A stretch of 64,000 bases of DNA from Clostridium moniliforme (GCF_017873235.1 NZ_JAGGJZ010000001.1:1-64000); one strand, 5' to 3'; shown: positions 1 to 10,209, numbered from the stretch's first letter. Numbers and translations: made by a program. Notes: a model not told the origin generated them from the sequence alone.

Positions 1-288
1 ATAATTGTTTCAATAATAATTTTGTTTATTACAAAAAGAATAAATAAAATTATTAGAATAGAAAATATATCAAATTTTTTTATATTTAAAAGATCAAAAT
101 ATGTAATATCAATATTTTTATCAGTATTGATTGTAAGTTTTGGATTATTTGTTTTTGAAGATATGATCTTTAGATCAACTGGATTTCTTAGTTTTAATAA
201 AGTCTTTATATTTTTAATATTTGAGGTATTAAGTATTATAGTAATTAATTTTATAATAAATAAAATTTTATCTAATTTTATAAAATAA
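1..288 (+). CDS. C-terminal part of an unidentified membrane protein (5' end outside window)
   Basis: The reading frame is open from base 1 to the TAA at 286-288, so this is the 3' end of a gene cut by the window edge; the TTG at 22 has no ribosome site and is probably internal. The 95 visible residues hold hydrophobic stretches near residues 1-10, 36-52 and 66-85, separated by Lys/Arg-rich loops, which suggests a polytopic membrane protein such as a permease. No family motif is visible, and I do not recognise it. It ends in a terminator shared with the convergent PadR-type gene; whether that regulator controls it cannot be seen. Confidence 0.6.
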   Translation: MIVSIIILFITKRINKIIRIENISNFFIFKRSKYVISIFLSVLIVSFGLFVFEDMIFRSTGFLSFNKVFIFLIFEVLSIIVINFIINKILSNFIK

Positions 289-312
289 AAAGAGGCTTAA
301 ATGCCTCTTTTT
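288..312. terminator. bidirectional intrinsic terminator
   Basis: AAAGAGGC (289-296) pairs with GCCTCTTT (303-310) around a six-base loop, with A-rich and T-rich flanks, so it can stop transcription from both convergent genes. Confidence 0.8.
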
Positions 313-700
313 ATTTTAATAACATTTTTTTTAATTTATCAAGAGTTGATTTTGTTTTATCTAAATTTAATATATATTCACTTAAATTAGAATTTAAAAA
401 AGCTAAACCTCTATCTGTAATAGAATAGATTTTTTTGCTTCTTTTATTTGATATATCTTCACCACTCCATTTTGATATGACATATTCTCGTTCTTCTAGC
501 TCATATAAACTTTCATATATTGTACTTGATGAAACTGGAAATGGCATAGTAGAACAATCAAACATATCTTTAAAATCTGTTAGTATTTTATTTCCAAAAA
601 CAACTTCACCTTTTGCAAGTTCTTTTAATATATAAAGCATATATAACATTTTTGTATTTACAACATTTCTTGGAGCTACAATACGATTTCTTTTATTCAT
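311..700 (-). CDS. PadR-like winged-helix transcriptional regulator
   Basis: The 129-residue protein looks like a PadR-type winged-helix regulator. The N-terminal half contains a helix-turn-helix segment (about residues 20-75, including SSSTIYESLYELEE), followed by the wing-like stretch RSKKIYSITDRG (about 88-99), which resembles the K.YxITxxG motif of the family. A short helical tail follows, as expected for the dimerisation region. The start is ATG with AAGGAG 8 bases upstream. PadR proteins usually repress transporter or stress genes; the target is not evident, but the convergent membrane gene is a candidate. The N-terminal extension (RNRIVAPRNVVNTK) is typical of a PadR subgroup. Confidence 0.7.
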   Translation of the reverse strand: MNKRNRIVAPRNVVNTKMLYMLYILKELAKGEVVFGNKILTDFKDMFDCSTMPFPVSSSTIYESLYELEEREYVISKWSGEDISNKRSKKIYSITDRGLAFLNSNLSEYILNLDKTKSTLDKLKKMLLK

Positions 701-838
701 AAAACTTCTCCTTTAAAATAAAACTATTTAATTTAATTATACTTTAATAATATCTAATGGTAAATAAGCACAAATAAGTAACACAAAAATTAATTTGGAG
801 AATAGTATATATTAACAAAAGATAAGGAGTTGATAAAC

Positions 839-1033
839 ATGTCAAGAAGACATCATAGATGTAACTCATGTTGTTGTAACAATTGTTGTAATGATTATTG
901 CAATAATAATTGTTGTTTTAATAGAAGATATAATAGAGGCTGCTGCTCATATAATCGTGGCTTTAATAATAATTGTGGTTGTTCTAATCCTTTACTATGG
1001 TTATTATTTTTAAGTGGAGGATGGTTTTTCTAG
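839..1033 (+). CDS. small cysteine-rich protein with hydrophobic tail
   Basis: This 64-residue protein starts at ATG 839, nine bases after AAGGAG (824-829); an in-frame TTG at 830 lies too close to that site. It has 13 cysteines in residues 8-48, in single, double and triple runs (CCC at 11-13, CC at 16-17, 25-26 and 35-36), mixed with Asn, Arg and Tyr. It ends in a hydrophobic segment, NPLLWLLFLSGGWFF. I do not recognise the family. The composition suggests a metal-binding or disulphide-crosslinked structural protein, for example a spore-associated protein; the tail resembles a membrane anchor or the hydrophobic end of small YjcZ-like sporulation peptides. That is inference only. Confidence 0.6.
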   Translation: MSRRHHRCNSCCCNNCCNDYCNNNCCFNRRYNRGCCSYNRGFNNNCGCSNPLLWLLFLSGGWFF

Positions 1034-1049
1034 TATATTAGTTAAGTAG

Positions 1050-1089
1050 TGAGTGATAAAGAATCAAAAATATGAGTCTTTATCACTCA
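1050..1089 (+). terminator. long hairpin after the cysteine-rich gene
   Basis: TGAGTGATAAAG (1050-1061) is perfectly complementary to CTTTATCACTCA (1078-1089) around a 16-base loop. The downstream T tract is weak (AAGATTTTATAA), so it is either an inefficient terminator or an mRNA-stabilising 3' hairpin. Confidence 0.5.
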
Positions 1090-1224
1090 TAAGATTTTAT
1101 AATTAATTATATGTATACACTAAACTTAACTAACAACATAATATAATAAGTGAATTTTATTAGCATTGTAAAATATTAAATTAATATATATAATCATATA
1201 AGAACAATAATTTGGAGGATTATA

Positions 1225-1935
1225 ATGGAGGAAAGATTACAAAAATATATGGCATCATGTGGTGTGGCATCTAGAAGAAAATGTGAAGAATTAATTTTAA
1301 ATGGAAGAGTTACTGTAAATGGAAATATAATAACTGAATTAGGTACTAAAGTAATCCCTAATAAAGATATTATTAAATTTGATGGAAAATTGATTTCAAA
1401 AGAAGAAAATAAAGTTTATATAATTTTAAATAAACCTGAAGGTTACATAACATCTTTAAAAGATGAAAAAAGAAGAAAGACAATATTAGATTTAGTTAAT
1501 ATAAAAGAAAGAATATTTCCAATAGGAAGATTAGATTATGACAGTTCAGGTTTATTACTACTAACAAATGATGGTGAAATATATAATAAAATAATACATC
1601 CAAGAGTTAAACTTGATAAGAAATATATAGCTGTAGTAAATGGAAGATTTACTGAAAAAGAGATGGAAACTTTTAGAAATGGAGTTGATATAGGAGGATA
1701 TATTACTGCAACCTCTAATATAAGAGAAATTTCTTTTGAAAATAATTTATCTACAGTAGAAATTACTATTCATGAAGGCAAAAATAGACAAATAAGAAAA
1801 ATGTGTTCTTCTTTTAATCATAATGTAATAAGTTTAAAGAGAGTAGCTATTGGAAAAATAAAGTTAGGTTATTTAAAAAAAGGAGAATTTAGAAATCTAA
1901 CTAAAGAAGAGTTAGATTACATAAATTCTTTATAA
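1225..1935 (+). CDS. rluB: RsuA/RluB-family 23S rRNA pseudouridine synthase
   Basis: The protein isomerises uridine in large-subunit rRNA. It has an S4 RNA-binding domain at residues 1-60 (LQKYMASCGVASRRKCEELI, NGRVTVNG) and the RsuA-type catalytic domain after it. GRLDYDSSGLLLLTNDGE (about residues 101-118) carries the catalytic Asp, and the family signature EGKNRQIRKM lies near residues 184-193. The length of 236 residues is usual for RluB. The start is ATG 1225 after TGGAGG. The next gene, mnmM, follows after 23 bases, so the two RNA-modification genes are probably cotranscribed. RluB (position 2605) is favoured over RsuA or RluE from family likeness, not proven. Confidence 0.88.
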   Translation: MEERLQKYMASCGVASRRKCEELILNGRVTVNGNIITELGTKVIPNKDIIKFDGKLISKEENKVYIILNKPEGYITSLKDEKRRKTILDLVNIKERIFPIGRLDYDSSGLLLLTNDGEIYNKIIHPRVKLDKKYIAVVNGRFTEKEMETFRNGVDIGGYITATSNIREISFENNLSTVEITIHEGKNRQIRKMCSSFNHNVISLKRVAIGKIKLGYLKKGEFRNLTKEELDYINSL

Positions 1936-1958
1936 TATTAAGAGGTGTTAATTATAGT

Positions 1959-2504
1959 ATGTTTAATTACGTAGGAGATATAAGTGAACTTTCTCATTAT
2001 ATAATAGATAAATTTTTAAAAAATAAAAATATTGCAATAGATGGAACATTGGGAAATGGACATGATAGTGATTTCTTATCAGATAATTTTAAAAAAGTAT
2101 ATAGTTTTGATATACAAAAAGAGCCTTGCAACAATTATTCTAGTAAAGAAAAAGATAATGTCATAGTTATATGTGATTCTCATGATAAGTTTGATACATA
2201 TATAAAAGAAAATGTTGATTGTATTATGTATAATCTTGGTTTTTTACCTGGAGCTTCCAAAGAAATTACAACTATGCATGATACTTCTATAAAAAGTATA
2301 GAGAAAGGTTTAGAACTTCTTAATAAAGGTGGAATAATGACAATATGCATATATACTGGACATGATGAAGGTCAAAAAGAAAAAACTTGCATATTAGATT
2401 ATGTTGAAAATCTTTCTAAAAAAGAATATGGAGTTATGCTACATAAGTTTTTAAATAGAAGTAAAACTGCTCCAATGCTAGTAATTATCGAAAAAAATAA
2501 CTAA
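1959..2504 (+). CDS. mnmM: YtqB/MnmM-type class I SAM methyltransferase
   Basis: This 181-residue Rossmann-fold methyltransferase belongs to the rRNA_methylase/YtqB family. The SAM-binding loop is AIDGTLGNGHDSDFL (about residues 26-40), followed by the acidic strand end VYSFDIQKE (about 47-55). NLGFLPGASKEI (about 92-103) is the substrate-site motif of the family. B. subtilis YtqB (MnmM) methylates nm5s2U to mnm5s2U at the wobble base of certain tRNAs; the function here is assigned by family. The start is ATG 1959 with GAGGTG upstream. It follows rluB closely. Confidence 0.8.
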   Translation: MFNYVGDISELSHYIIDKFLKNKNIAIDGTLGNGHDSDFLSDNFKKVYSFDIQKEPCNNYSSKEKDNVIVICDSHDKFDTYIKENVDCIMYNLGFLPGASKEITTMHDTSIKSIEKGLELLNKGGIMTICIYTGHDEGQKEKTCILDYVENLSKKEYGVMLHKFLNRSKTAPMLVIIEKNN

Positions 2505-2641
2505 AATTATATTGATTAAATTTAATTTTAAAAATATATATTATTTTTATTGTAAATTTCAAATATGAAATTTATATTGAAAAAAATATCATTAAATGAT
2601 AAAATATGTTTACAAAAGATTGCAAAGTGGGTAGATAGTAC

Positions 2642-3541
2642 ATGGATAAAGATTTTAATGATAACAAAGATTTAATGAGATTAATTCAAATAAAATTCCA
2701 AAGACTTAGTAAAGGTCAAAAACTTATTGCAGAATATATATTAAATAATTATGATAAAGCTGCATTTATGACCGCAGCAAAACTTGGAACATCTGTCGGA
2801 GTATCCGAATCAACAGTTGTAAGGTTTGCTAATGAATTAGGATTTAGTGGATATCCTAAACTTCAAAAAGCACTTCAAGAACTAATTAAAAATAAACTTA
2901 CTACTGTACAAAGATTAGAACTTTCTAATGAATATATTTCTGATGGAGACGCTTTAAAAGGAGTTTTAAAGGCTGATATTGAAAACATTAGAGCAACTCT
3001 TGAAAAAATTAATCCTAACATATTTGAAGAAGTAGTTAATGAAATTTTTAAGGCAAATAATATATATATACTAGGACTTAGAAGTTCAACGGCAATAGCA
3101 GAATTTTTAGGATTTTATTTAAATATAATTCTACAAAATGTAAGAACTGTTAGTTATGGTATATCAGATATATTTGAACAAATGATAAATGTTAAAGAAG
3201 GAGATTTAGTAATTGGAATTGGTTTTCCAAGATATGCTTCAAAAACAATTGATGCTTTAGATTTTTCTAAAAATAAAGGAGCTACAGTTGTTGCTTTAAC
3301 AGATAGTTTAATTTCTCCCTTAGCTGCAAAGGCAGATTTAGCATTAATTGCTCAAAGTAATATGGCATCATTTGTTGATTCACTTGTTGCGCCGCTATCA
3401 CTTGTAAATGCTTTAATTATAGCAGTAGGAATGAGAGAAAAAGAAAACATTGCAAATACATTTTGTTCATTAGAAGAAATTTGGCAAGATTATAATATAT
3501 ATCAAATAAATAATAAAACTATTGGAGATCATGATAATTAG
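2642..3541 (+). CDS. MurR/RpiR-family transcriptional regulator (HTH + SIS domains)
   Basis: The 299-residue protein has an N-terminal HTH_6 domain (about residues 10-85; LGTSVGVSESTVVRFANELGFSGYPKLQ is the recognition region) and a C-terminal SIS sugar-phosphate-binding domain (about 130-265; IYILGLRSSTAIAEFLG and GDLVIGIGFPRYASKT). Such proteins sense phosphosugars and control sugar catabolism genes. The start ATG 2642 has only a weak ribosome site (AAGTGGG). No sugar gene lies beside it, so its regulon is not visible. It is monocistronic, ending in a terminator that overlaps its stop codon. Confidence 0.88.
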   Translation: MDKDFNDNKDLMRLIQIKFQRLSKGQKLIAEYILNNYDKAAFMTAAKLGTSVGVSESTVVRFANELGFSGYPKLQKALQELIKNKLTTVQRLELSNEYISDGDALKGVLKADIENIRATLEKINPNIFEEVVNEIFKANNIYILGLRSSTAIAEFLGFYLNIILQNVRTVSYGISDIFEQMINVKEGDLVIGIGFPRYASKTIDALDFSKNKGATVVALTDSLISPLAAKADLALIAQSNMASFVDSLVAPLSLVNALIIAVGMREKENIANTFCSLEEIWQDYNIYQINNKTIGDHDN

Positions 3542-3570
3542 TGTGTATTTTATACACACTTTTTTTATTT
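3540..3570 (+). terminator. intrinsic terminator after the RpiR-type gene
   Basis: AGTGTGTA (3540-3547) pairs with TACACACT (3553-3560), followed by seven T. The stem begins inside the TAG stop codon. The next 268 bases up to 3838 are AT-rich with nothing I can name. Confidence 0.85.
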
Positions 3571-3838
3571 GGAAAACTAATGTTAAATGTAGAAAAATAT
3601 GGAGTTTTGGTGTTAAATTTAAAAAATATTATATTTATTTAGTTAACTTTTTTTTATGACTGTAGTACAATTGTTTTAATAATAAGGTGTCTTTTTTTAA
3701 ATTTAATTTTAGACTTATTTAAATTTTAGTTTTACTATATGCCTTAATTAAATTTTTAATACTAATAACAAAATAATAAAAAAAGTTAGTATTTAGTTAA
3801 AATTATAGATATCTCTTATAAATTAAGGAGCTGATTAA

Positions 3839-5053
3839 ATGAAAAAAGTAGTAGTTATAGGAGCTGGACCTGCTGGAATGATGGCAGCAATAACTGCAAG
3901 TAAAAATAATGAAGTAATTTTAATAGATGGTAATGATAGATTAGGAAAAAAACTATTTATTACAGGTAAGGGAAGATGTAATGTAACAAATAGTAAAGAC
4001 ATTTCAGAGTTCTTTAATTTTATTCCAGGAAATCCATACTTTTTATATAGTTCTTTGTATACTTTTACTAATGAAGATACAATTAATTTTTTTGAAAATG
4101 AAGGAATTAAGTTAAAAGTAGAAAGAGGGGGAAGGGTATTCCCAAATTCAGATAAATCATCAGATATAATTCGTGGATTATCTAATGCTATATCAAGATG
4201 TAATATAAAAGTACTTTTAAATAATAGAGTAACAAAAATATTAAAAGAAAATAATAAAATAATAGGTGTTGAAACAAATAATGAAAATATAATAAATGGT
4301 GATTATTTTATTATAGCTACAGGTGGGGCCTCTTATCCACTAACTGGTTCAAGGGGAGAAGGTCAGAAGTTTTCAAAGGAACTTGGACACAAAATTGAAC
4401 CTTTAAAACCATCTTTAGTTCCAATAGAAATTAAGGAGAATCTAGTTAAAGAATTAATGGGATTATCTCTTAAAAACATTGAACTTACTATATACGAGAA
4501 TGATAAAAAAGTTTTTAAAGATTTTGGAGAGATGATATTTACTCATTTTGGAATTTCAGGTCCGTTAGTTTTAAGTGGTAGTAGATTCATAAAAGAAAAT
4601 AAATCTTATAAAATATCAATTGATTTAAAACCTGCTTTAGATCAAAAAGAATTAGATATTAGAGTGCAAAAAGACTTTAAAAAGTATATAAATAAGAATT
4701 TCAAAAATTCTTTAGATGATTTATTGCCAAAAAAACTTATACCAGTAATAATAAAATTATCTAATATAGATGAGAATAAGAAAGTTAATGAAATAACTAA
4801 AGATGAAAGAAAAAAATTAGTTTCAATAATAAAAAAATTAGAATTAACTGTAGATGGATTAAGACCTATTGAAGAAGCTATTGTTACAGCAGGAGGAGTA
4901 GATACTAAAGAAATAGATCCATCAACTATGAAAAGTAAAATAATTGATAATTTATCTTTTGCGGGAGAAGTTATAGATGTTGATGCATTTACAGGTGGTT
5001 ATAATGTTCAAATAGCATTGTCTACTGGATATGTAGCTGGAAGTAATCTTTAA
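3839..5053 (+). CDS. HI0933/YhiN-family FAD-dependent oxidoreductase
   Basis: The 404-residue flavoprotein begins with the dinucleotide-binding motif VVVIGAGPAGMMAA (residues 4-17), followed by the family signature GKKLFITGKGRCNVTNS (about 35-51). A second FAD contact, FIIATGGASYPLTGSRGEG, lies near 157-175, and AGEVIDVDAFTGGYN lies near the C-terminus. The family includes BaiN-like and so-called aminoacetone oxidase proteins, but no physiological substrate is firmly known for this type. The start is ATG 3839 after AAGGAG. It stands just upstream of cmk and may be cotranscribed with cmk and ispH-rpsA. Confidence 0.85.
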   Translation: MKKVVVIGAGPAGMMAAITASKNNEVILIDGNDRLGKKLFITGKGRCNVTNSKDISEFFNFIPGNPYFLYSSLYTFTNEDTINFFENEGIKLKVERGGRVFPNSDKSSDIIRGLSNAISRCNIKVLLNNRVTKILKENNKIIGVETNNENIINGDYFIIATGGASYPLTGSRGEGQKFSKELGHKIEPLKPSLVPIEIKENLVKELMGLSLKNIELTIYENDKKVFKDFGEMIFTHFGISGPLVLSGSRFIKENKSYKISIDLKPALDQKELDIRVQKDFKKYINKNFKNSLDDLLPKKLIPVIIKLSNIDENKKVNEITKDERKKLVSIIKKLELTVDGLRPIEEAIVTAGGVDTKEIDPSTMKSKIIDNLSFAGEVIDVDAFTGGYNVQIALSTGYVAGSNL

Positions 5054-5126
5054 AATGCTTGTTATAAAATGAATAAAATTATATAATTAGATTTATAGTT
5101 GTTAATTTAGAAAGGTGGAAAATAAT

Positions 5127-5783
5127 TTGAAAATATCAGTTGCAATAGATGGACCAGCGGGAGCAGGTAAAAGTACAATAGCTAAACTTGTTGCTAAAGA
5201 GTTTAATTTAATGTATATAAATACTGGTGCTATGTATAGAGCAGTTGCACTTAAATCATCAGAAAAAGGATTAACTCCTGAAAATAAAGAAGAAATATGT
5301 AATTTAATATCTAATATGGAAATGCATTTTGAAAATGATGATTTAATTTTAAATGGTGAAAATATTCAATCTAAAATAACTATGCCAGAAATTAGCAGTA
5401 TAGTTTCTGCTTATGCATCAATTCCAGAAGTAAGAAAGCTTTTAGTGAAATTACAAAGAGACATGTCCAATAAATATAATGTTATAATGGATGGTAGGGA
5501 TATAGGAACTGTTGTATTAAAAGATTCAAAGTTTAAAATTTTTTTAACAGCAACTCCAGAAGAAAGAGCTGAAAGAAGATATACAGAATTAGTAAATAGA
5601 AATATCGCTTGTTCTTATGATGAAATTTTAAAAGATATAATAAGAAGAGATCATGAAGATAGTACAAGGGAGACAGATCCTCTAAGAAAGGCTTCTGATG
5701 CAGTTGAAATTGATACAACAGGTTTAAATATTAAAGAAGTTACAAATAAAATTAATGATTTTATAAGATCTAAACTTAATTAG
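5127..5783 (+). CDS. cmk: cytidylate kinase
   Basis: Cmk phosphorylates CMP and dCMP. The P-loop is [12 protein letters not shown], next to the start, followed by [11 protein letters not shown] (CMP site) and [19 protein letters not shown] and the LID-region Arg pattern near [19 protein letters not shown] complete the signature. A GTG at 5115 would add four residues but lies inside the ribosome site AAAGGTGG (5111-5118), so TTG 5127, eight bases downstream, is the likely start, giving 218 residues. It is followed after 10 bases by ispH-rpsA, a common clostridial pair. Confidence 0.93.
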   Translation: MKISVAIDGPAGAGKSTIAKLVAKEFNLMYINTGAMYRAVALKSSEKGLTPENKEEICNLISNMEMHFENDDLILNGENIQSKITMPEISSIVSAYASIPEVRKLLVKLQRDMSNKYNVIMDGRDIGTVVLKDSKFKIFLTATPEERAERRYTELVNRNIACSYDEILKDIIRRDHEDSTRETDPLRKASDAVEIDTTGLNIKEVTNKINDFIRSKLN

Positions 5784-5793
5784 GAGAAAATTT

Positions 5794-7701
5794 ATGAAAG
5801 AGATTATATTAGCTGAAAATGCTGGATTCTGCTTTGGGGTACAAAGAGCAGTTGAAAAATCACTTCAAATTAAGAAAAATTATAATAAAAGAATATATAC
5901 ATTAGGTCCATTAATTCACAATAATGATGTAGTTAAATATTTAGAAAAAAATGATATTTATGCTATTGACTATAATAATATAGATAAATTGAAAAGTGGA
6001 GATGTTATTGTAATAAGATCTCATGGGGTTCCAGAAGATGTAATTAAAAACTTAGAAGAAAAAGGCTTTGAGGTTATAAATGCAACTTGCCCATTTGTTA
6101 CTAACATACAAAAAAAAGTAAAAAAATATTCTGGAGATGGGTATAATATAGTTATACTTGGTGATAAAAATCACCCAGAAGTAATAGGTATAAATGGGTG
6201 GTGTGAAAATAAAGCTATAATTACACCAGATGGAGAATTTAAAAAAGAAATTCCAAATAAAATATGTGCTGTTTCACAAACTACTGAAAAGGAAGCAAAT
6301 TGGAAGAACACAGTTAATAACTTATCCAAAATAACTGATGATCTTATTACATTTAATACAATTTGTTCTGCGACAGAAGTGAGACAAAAAAGTGCTTATG
6401 AATTATCAAATGAAGTAGATGCAATGATTGTTATAGGAGGTAAAAATAGTTCTAATACAACTAAACTTTATCAAATTTCTAAAACAAATTGTGAAAATAC
6501 AATTCATATTGAAAATTCTAAAGAATTGCCACATAATTTTATAAATAATAAAAATTTTAAAAAGATAGGAATTACAGCTGGTGCTTCAACACCGGATTGG
6601 ATAATTAGGGAGGTTATTAATATTATGCAAAGTGAAAACAACATTAATGATGAACAATTACAATTAATGAATGAAATGGATAAAAGATTTCATATAGGTG
6701 ATGAAATTGAAGGTGAAATTTTATCAATAGGAAGAGATGAAGTTGTTGTATCACTTATTGGATACAAGTCAGATGGAATAATTCCTTTTAAAGAATTAAC
6801 AGCAAAGGCTGATCCAAAAAAATATTCAGAAAAATTAAATATTGGTGATGTAATAAAGGCTAAAGTTGTTAAACTTAACAATGAAAATGGTTTTGTTGTT
6901 TTATCAAGACTAGAGTATGAGAAAGAAGAAACTATAAATGATTTAGAAAATTTATTTAAAAACAATGAAACCTTTGAATTAAAAATTTCTGAAATTAAAG
7001 AAAAAGGATTAGTTGGATATTATAAAGGAATAAGAATATTTGTTCCTGCATCACAAATAGATATAAAATTTGTTAATGATAAGGATATTTACAAAGGTCA
7101 AACATTAGTTGTAAAATTAATAGATTTTAATAAGGAAAACCCTTCAAGAGTAGTAGCTTCAAGAAGAATAGTTCAAGAAGAAGAAAAAAACGCTAATGAA
7201 GAGAAAGTTCTAAGCTCATTAAAAGTTGGAGATATTGTAAAGGCTGAAGTAAAAAGATTTACAAATTTCGGTGCCTTTGCAGAGGTTAATGGGGTAGATG
7301 GATTAATTCATTTATCACAAATATCATGGAATCATGTAAAAAGAGCAGAAGATTATTTAAAAAGTGGAGATATAATTGATGTTAAGGTTATAGAACTAGA
7401 TAAAGATAGTAAGAAATTATCTCTTAGTATAAAAGAACTTACTCCAGAACCATGGCAAAATGCTAAAGAAAAATATCCAGAAGGATCAATAGTTCTTGGA
7501 AAAGTAGTTAGAATAAATGATTTTGGTGCATTTGTTGAACTAGAACCAGGTGTAGATGGATTAGTTCACATATCTAAAATAAGCCATGATAGAATAGATA
7601 ATCCTGGAGATATACTAACAGTAGGTCAAGAAATTAAAGCAAAAATATTATCAGTAGATGAAGAAAATAAAAGAATAAGCTTAAGCATTAAAGACGTTTA
7701 A
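5794..7701 (+). CDS. ispH: fused IspH (HMBPP reductase) and ribosomal protein S1
   Basis: This 635-residue protein joins two functions. Residues 1-280 are IspH, the last enzyme of the MEP isoprenoid pathway, a 4Fe-4S protein whose three cluster cysteines lie in [22 protein letters not shown] and [11 protein letters not shown]. Residues from about 297 hold four S1 RNA-binding repeats, of which the last two ([19 protein letters not shown] and [18 protein letters not shown]) are the best conserved. The fusion is a known clostridial arrangement. Four repeats are fewer than the six of E. coli S1. The start is ATG 5794 with TAGGAGA upstream. Confidence 0.95.
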   Translation: MKEIILAENAGFCFGVQRAVEKSLQIKKNYNKRIYTLGPLIHNNDVVKYLEKNDIYAIDYNNIDKLKSGDVIVIRSHGVPEDVIKNLEEKGFEVINATCPFVTNIQKKVKKYSGDGYNIVILGDKNHPEVIGINGWCENKAIITPDGEFKKEIPNKICAVSQTTEKEANWKNTVNNLSKITDDLITFNTICSATEVRQKSAYELSNEVDAMIVIGGKNSSNTTKLYQISKTNCENTIHIENSKELPHNFINNKNFKKIGITAGASTPDWIIREVINIMQSENNINDEQLQLMNEMDKRFHIGDEIEGEILSIGRDEVVVSLIGYKSDGIIPFKELTAKADPKKYSEKLNIGDVIKAKVVKLNNENGFVVLSRLEYEKEETINDLENLFKNNETFELKISEIKEKGLVGYYKGIRIFVPASQIDIKFVNDKDIYKGQTLVVKLIDFNKENPSRVVASRRIVQEEEKNANEEKVLSSLKVGDIVKAEVKRFTNFGAFAEVNGVDGLIHLSQISWNHVKRAEDYLKSGDIIDVKVIELDKDSKKLSLSIKELTPEPWQNAKEKYPEGSIVLGKVVRINDFGAFVELEPGVDGLVHISKISHDRIDNPGDILTVGQEIKAKILSVDEENKRISLSIKDV

Positions 7702-7708
7702 TATTTTA

Positions 7709-7735
7709 TAACCCCTAGTAATAGGGGTTATTTTA
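7709..7735 (+). terminator. intrinsic terminator after ispH-rpsA
   Basis: TAACCCCT (7709-7716) pairs with AGGGGTTA (7723-7730), followed by TTTT. Confidence 0.85.
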
Positions 7736-7763
7736 CAATAATTTATGGGGTGGATATTTTTAT

Positions 7764-8621
7764 ATGATATATTACGAGAAATTAAATAGTAAAAATTTCT
7801 CTAGCTTAATTGAATTAGTAGATGAATTTTCTAAAATTAATAATTATAGATGTAATATAGTAGAAATTTATAACAAATTAAACTTTATAAAAAAATTTTT
7901 TTATAAAAATAAAATTACTCTTATTTTATTAGATGATAAATATATTGGATATATTTATTATGACTTTATTACAATTGATACTATAGTAATAAATGATTTA
8001 TATATAAAAGAAGATTTCTTAGATTATGTAACTATAAAAGATTTTAATAAATTTAAAAATAAAATTTTAATTTATCAAGTATATGAAGATGAATTAACAA
8101 AAAAAATTGTTTTGCAAAATGATTTTAAAAGAAGAAAGACAACTAAATTATTACATTTAGATATATTATATTTTCATAAAATATATGAAAACAAGAGAAT
8201 TTCTTTTAGAACTTTTAAAAAGAATGCTGATGAAACACTTCGTTGTAATTTGCAAAACAATATTTTTTATAGTAATGATAGAATTCCTCTTGAAATAAAA
8301 GATATAAAATATGAAGAAAAACAAGAATTTTATAAAAAAGATTTATGCATATTTATGTTATTAGATAATAAGGAAATAGGTTATGGACAAATTGTATATA
8401 ATAAAAATATGTATATGATTGTTAATTTTGGAGTATTAAAAGAGTATCGTGGGCTAGGATACGGAGAATATTTTCTAAATTATCTTGTAAATATGGCTTA
8501 TAATTTAAATATAAAAGATCTATATATTAGAGTTGATTATGAAAATTATAAAGCATTAAATCTTTATAATAAAATAGGTTTTAAGTTCCTTGGTTATTAT
8601 ACAACTTGGATAAAATCATAA
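7764..8621 (+). CDS. GNAT-family N-acetyltransferase
   Basis: The 285-residue protein has a C-terminal GNAT fold. The acetyl-CoA loop appears as VLKEYRGLGYGEYFL (about residues 225-239), followed by LYIRVDYENYKALNLYNKIGF (motif B region). The N-terminal 130 residues show little likeness to a motif I know but could be a second, degenerate GNAT domain. The start is ATG 7764 after GGGGTGG (7747-7753). It is monocistronic between two terminators. The substrate is unknown. Confidence 0.75.
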   Translation: MIYYEKLNSKNFSSLIELVDEFSKINNYRCNIVEIYNKLNFIKKFFYKNKITLILLDDKYIGYIYYDFITIDTIVINDLYIKEDFLDYVTIKDFNKFKNKILIYQVYEDELTKKIVLQNDFKRRKTTKLLHLDILYFHKIYENKRISFRTFKKNADETLRCNLQNNIFYSNDRIPLEIKDIKYEEKQEFYKKDLCIFMLLDNKEIGYGQIVYNKNMYMIVNFGVLKEYRGLGYGEYFLNYLVNMAYNLNIKDLYIRVDYENYKALNLYNKIGFKFLGYYTTWIKS

Positions 8622-8623
8622 TA

Positions 8624-8667
8624 AAAATAAAAAGATTAAGTTTTAATAACCTAATCTTTTTATTTTT
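8624..8667 (+). terminator. intrinsic terminator before miaB
   Basis: AAAATAAAAAGATTA (8624-8638) pairs with TAATCTTTTTATTTT (8652-8666), with a T-rich right arm. Confidence 0.75.
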
Positions 8668-8731
8668 ATACTATATATGCTATAATGTTTAAAGTATATT
8701 ATAAAACATATTATATTTTGGAGGAAACGGA

Positions 8732-10096
8732 ATGAATTTTGATATAAAAAATATTGAAAATAACATAGAAAAAAATAAAGGACAACACTTTTTCATTTCT
8801 ACATTTGGATGTCAAATGAATGAAGAAGACTCAGAAAAACTTTCTGGAATGCTTAAAAGAATAGGATATACAAGAACAGAAAATATAGATGATGCTTCAA
8901 TAATAATTTTTAATACATGTTGTGTAAGAGAAAATGCTGAAAATAAGGTTTTTGGAAACTTAGGAGCCTTAAAAAAGCGTAAGGCAGAAAATCCAGACTT
9001 AATAATTGGTATATGTGGTTGTATGATGCAACAAAAGGGAATGGCAGATAAAATATTAAAAACTTTCCCATTTGTAGATATTATTTTTGGTACTCACAAT
9101 TCATATAAATTCCCTGAATATTTACATAGAGTTAAAACTGAAGGGGTACAAGTTAAAGAGATATTTGATAAAGAAACTGAAATAATTGAAGGAATTCCAG
9201 TAGACAGAGAAAGTTCTGTTAAAGCTTATGTAACAATTATGTATGGCTGCAATAACTTTTGTACATACTGTATAGTTCCTTATGTTAGAGGTAGAGAAAG
9301 AAGTAGAAAACCTTCTGACATATTAAAGGAAGTTAATGATCTTGTAGCTAAAGGATATAAGGAAGTTACTCTTTTAGGTCAAAATGTTAATTCTTATGGA
9401 AAAGGCTTAGAAGAAGATGTAGATTTTGCAAAGTTACTTAGAATGATAAATGAAGTTAGTGGTTTAGAGAGAGTTAGATTTATGACTTCTCATCCTAAAG
9501 ATTTAAATGAAGATGTAATAACTGCAATAAAAGAATGTGATAAGCTTTGTGAACAAGTACATTTACCAGTTCAAAGTGGATCAGATAGAATATTAAAAGA
9601 AATGAATAGACATTATGATAGAGAAAGATATATGTATTTAATTAATAAAATCAAAAAGGAAATTCCAGATGTAGCAATAACAACAGATATTATTGTAGGT
9701 TTCCCTGGAGAAACAGAAGAAGATTTTGAAGATACATTAAGCTTAGTAAATGAAGTAGGTTATGATTCAGCCTTTACTTTTATATATTCAAGAAGAAACC
9801 ATACTCCAGCTGATAGAATGGAAAATCAAGTTCCAGATGATGTTAAACATGAAAGATTTAATAGACTTGTTGAAGCTGTAAATAAAAATGTTATTGCTGG
9901 AAACAAAAAATATGAAGGTAAAATAGTAGAGGTATTAGTTGAAGGTCCTAGTAAAAATGATGAAACAAAATTAATGGGAAGAACTAGAAATGGAAGATTA
10001 GTTAATTTCTCAGGTGATGAATCATTAGTTGGCACATTAGTTAACTTAAAAATAGTTAGAGCACAACCTTTTTCATTAATAGGTGAATTAGTTTAA
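8732..10096 (+). CDS. miaB: tRNA-2-methylthio-N6-dimethylallyladenosine synthase MiaB
   Basis: MiaB is a radical SAM methylthiotransferase that adds the 2-methylthio group to i6A37 in tRNAs. The N-terminal UPF0004 domain supplies three cysteines ([35 protein letters not shown]). The radical SAM motif CX3CX2C is in [19 protein letters not shown] (about residues 171-189). A TRAM domain ends the protein (about 385-454). The length of 454 is normal. The start is ATG 8732 after TGGAGG. The substrate-making enzyme MiaA is encoded about 9.7 kb downstream. Confidence 0.96.
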   Translation: MNFDIKNIENNIEKNKGQHFFISTFGCQMNEEDSEKLSGMLKRIGYTRTENIDDASIIIFNTCCVRENAENKVFGNLGALKKRKAENPDLIIGICGCMMQQKGMADKILKTFPFVDIIFGTHNSYKFPEYLHRVKTEGVQVKEIFDKETEIIEGIPVDRESSVKAYVTIMYGCNNFCTYCIVPYVRGRERSRKPSDILKEVNDLVAKGYKEVTLLGQNVNSYGKGLEEDVDFAKLLRMINEVSGLERVRFMTSHPKDLNEDVITAIKECDKLCEQVHLPVQSGSDRILKEMNRHYDRERYMYLINKIKKEIPDVAITTDIIVGFPGETEEDFEDTLSLVNEVGYDSAFTFIYSRRNHTPADRMENQVPDDVKHERFNRLVEAVNKNVIAGNKKYEGKIVEVLVEGPSKNDETKLMGRTRNGRLVNFSGDESLVGTLVNLKIVRAQPFSLIGELV

Positions 10097-10104
10097 TAAT
10101 ATAT

Positions 10105-10140
10105 AAAGGATAGCTAAAAATAAGCTATCCTTTAATTTTA
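10105..10140 (+). terminator. intrinsic terminator after miaB
   Basis: AAAGGATAGCT (10105-10115) pairs with AGCTATCCTTT (10123-10133), followed by AATTTTA. Confidence 0.8.
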
Positions 10141-10209
10141 TAAATCTTGCATATAATTAAATTTTAGCTTATTCTATGGATATGATTATATAATGAGGGT
10201 GAAAAATTA

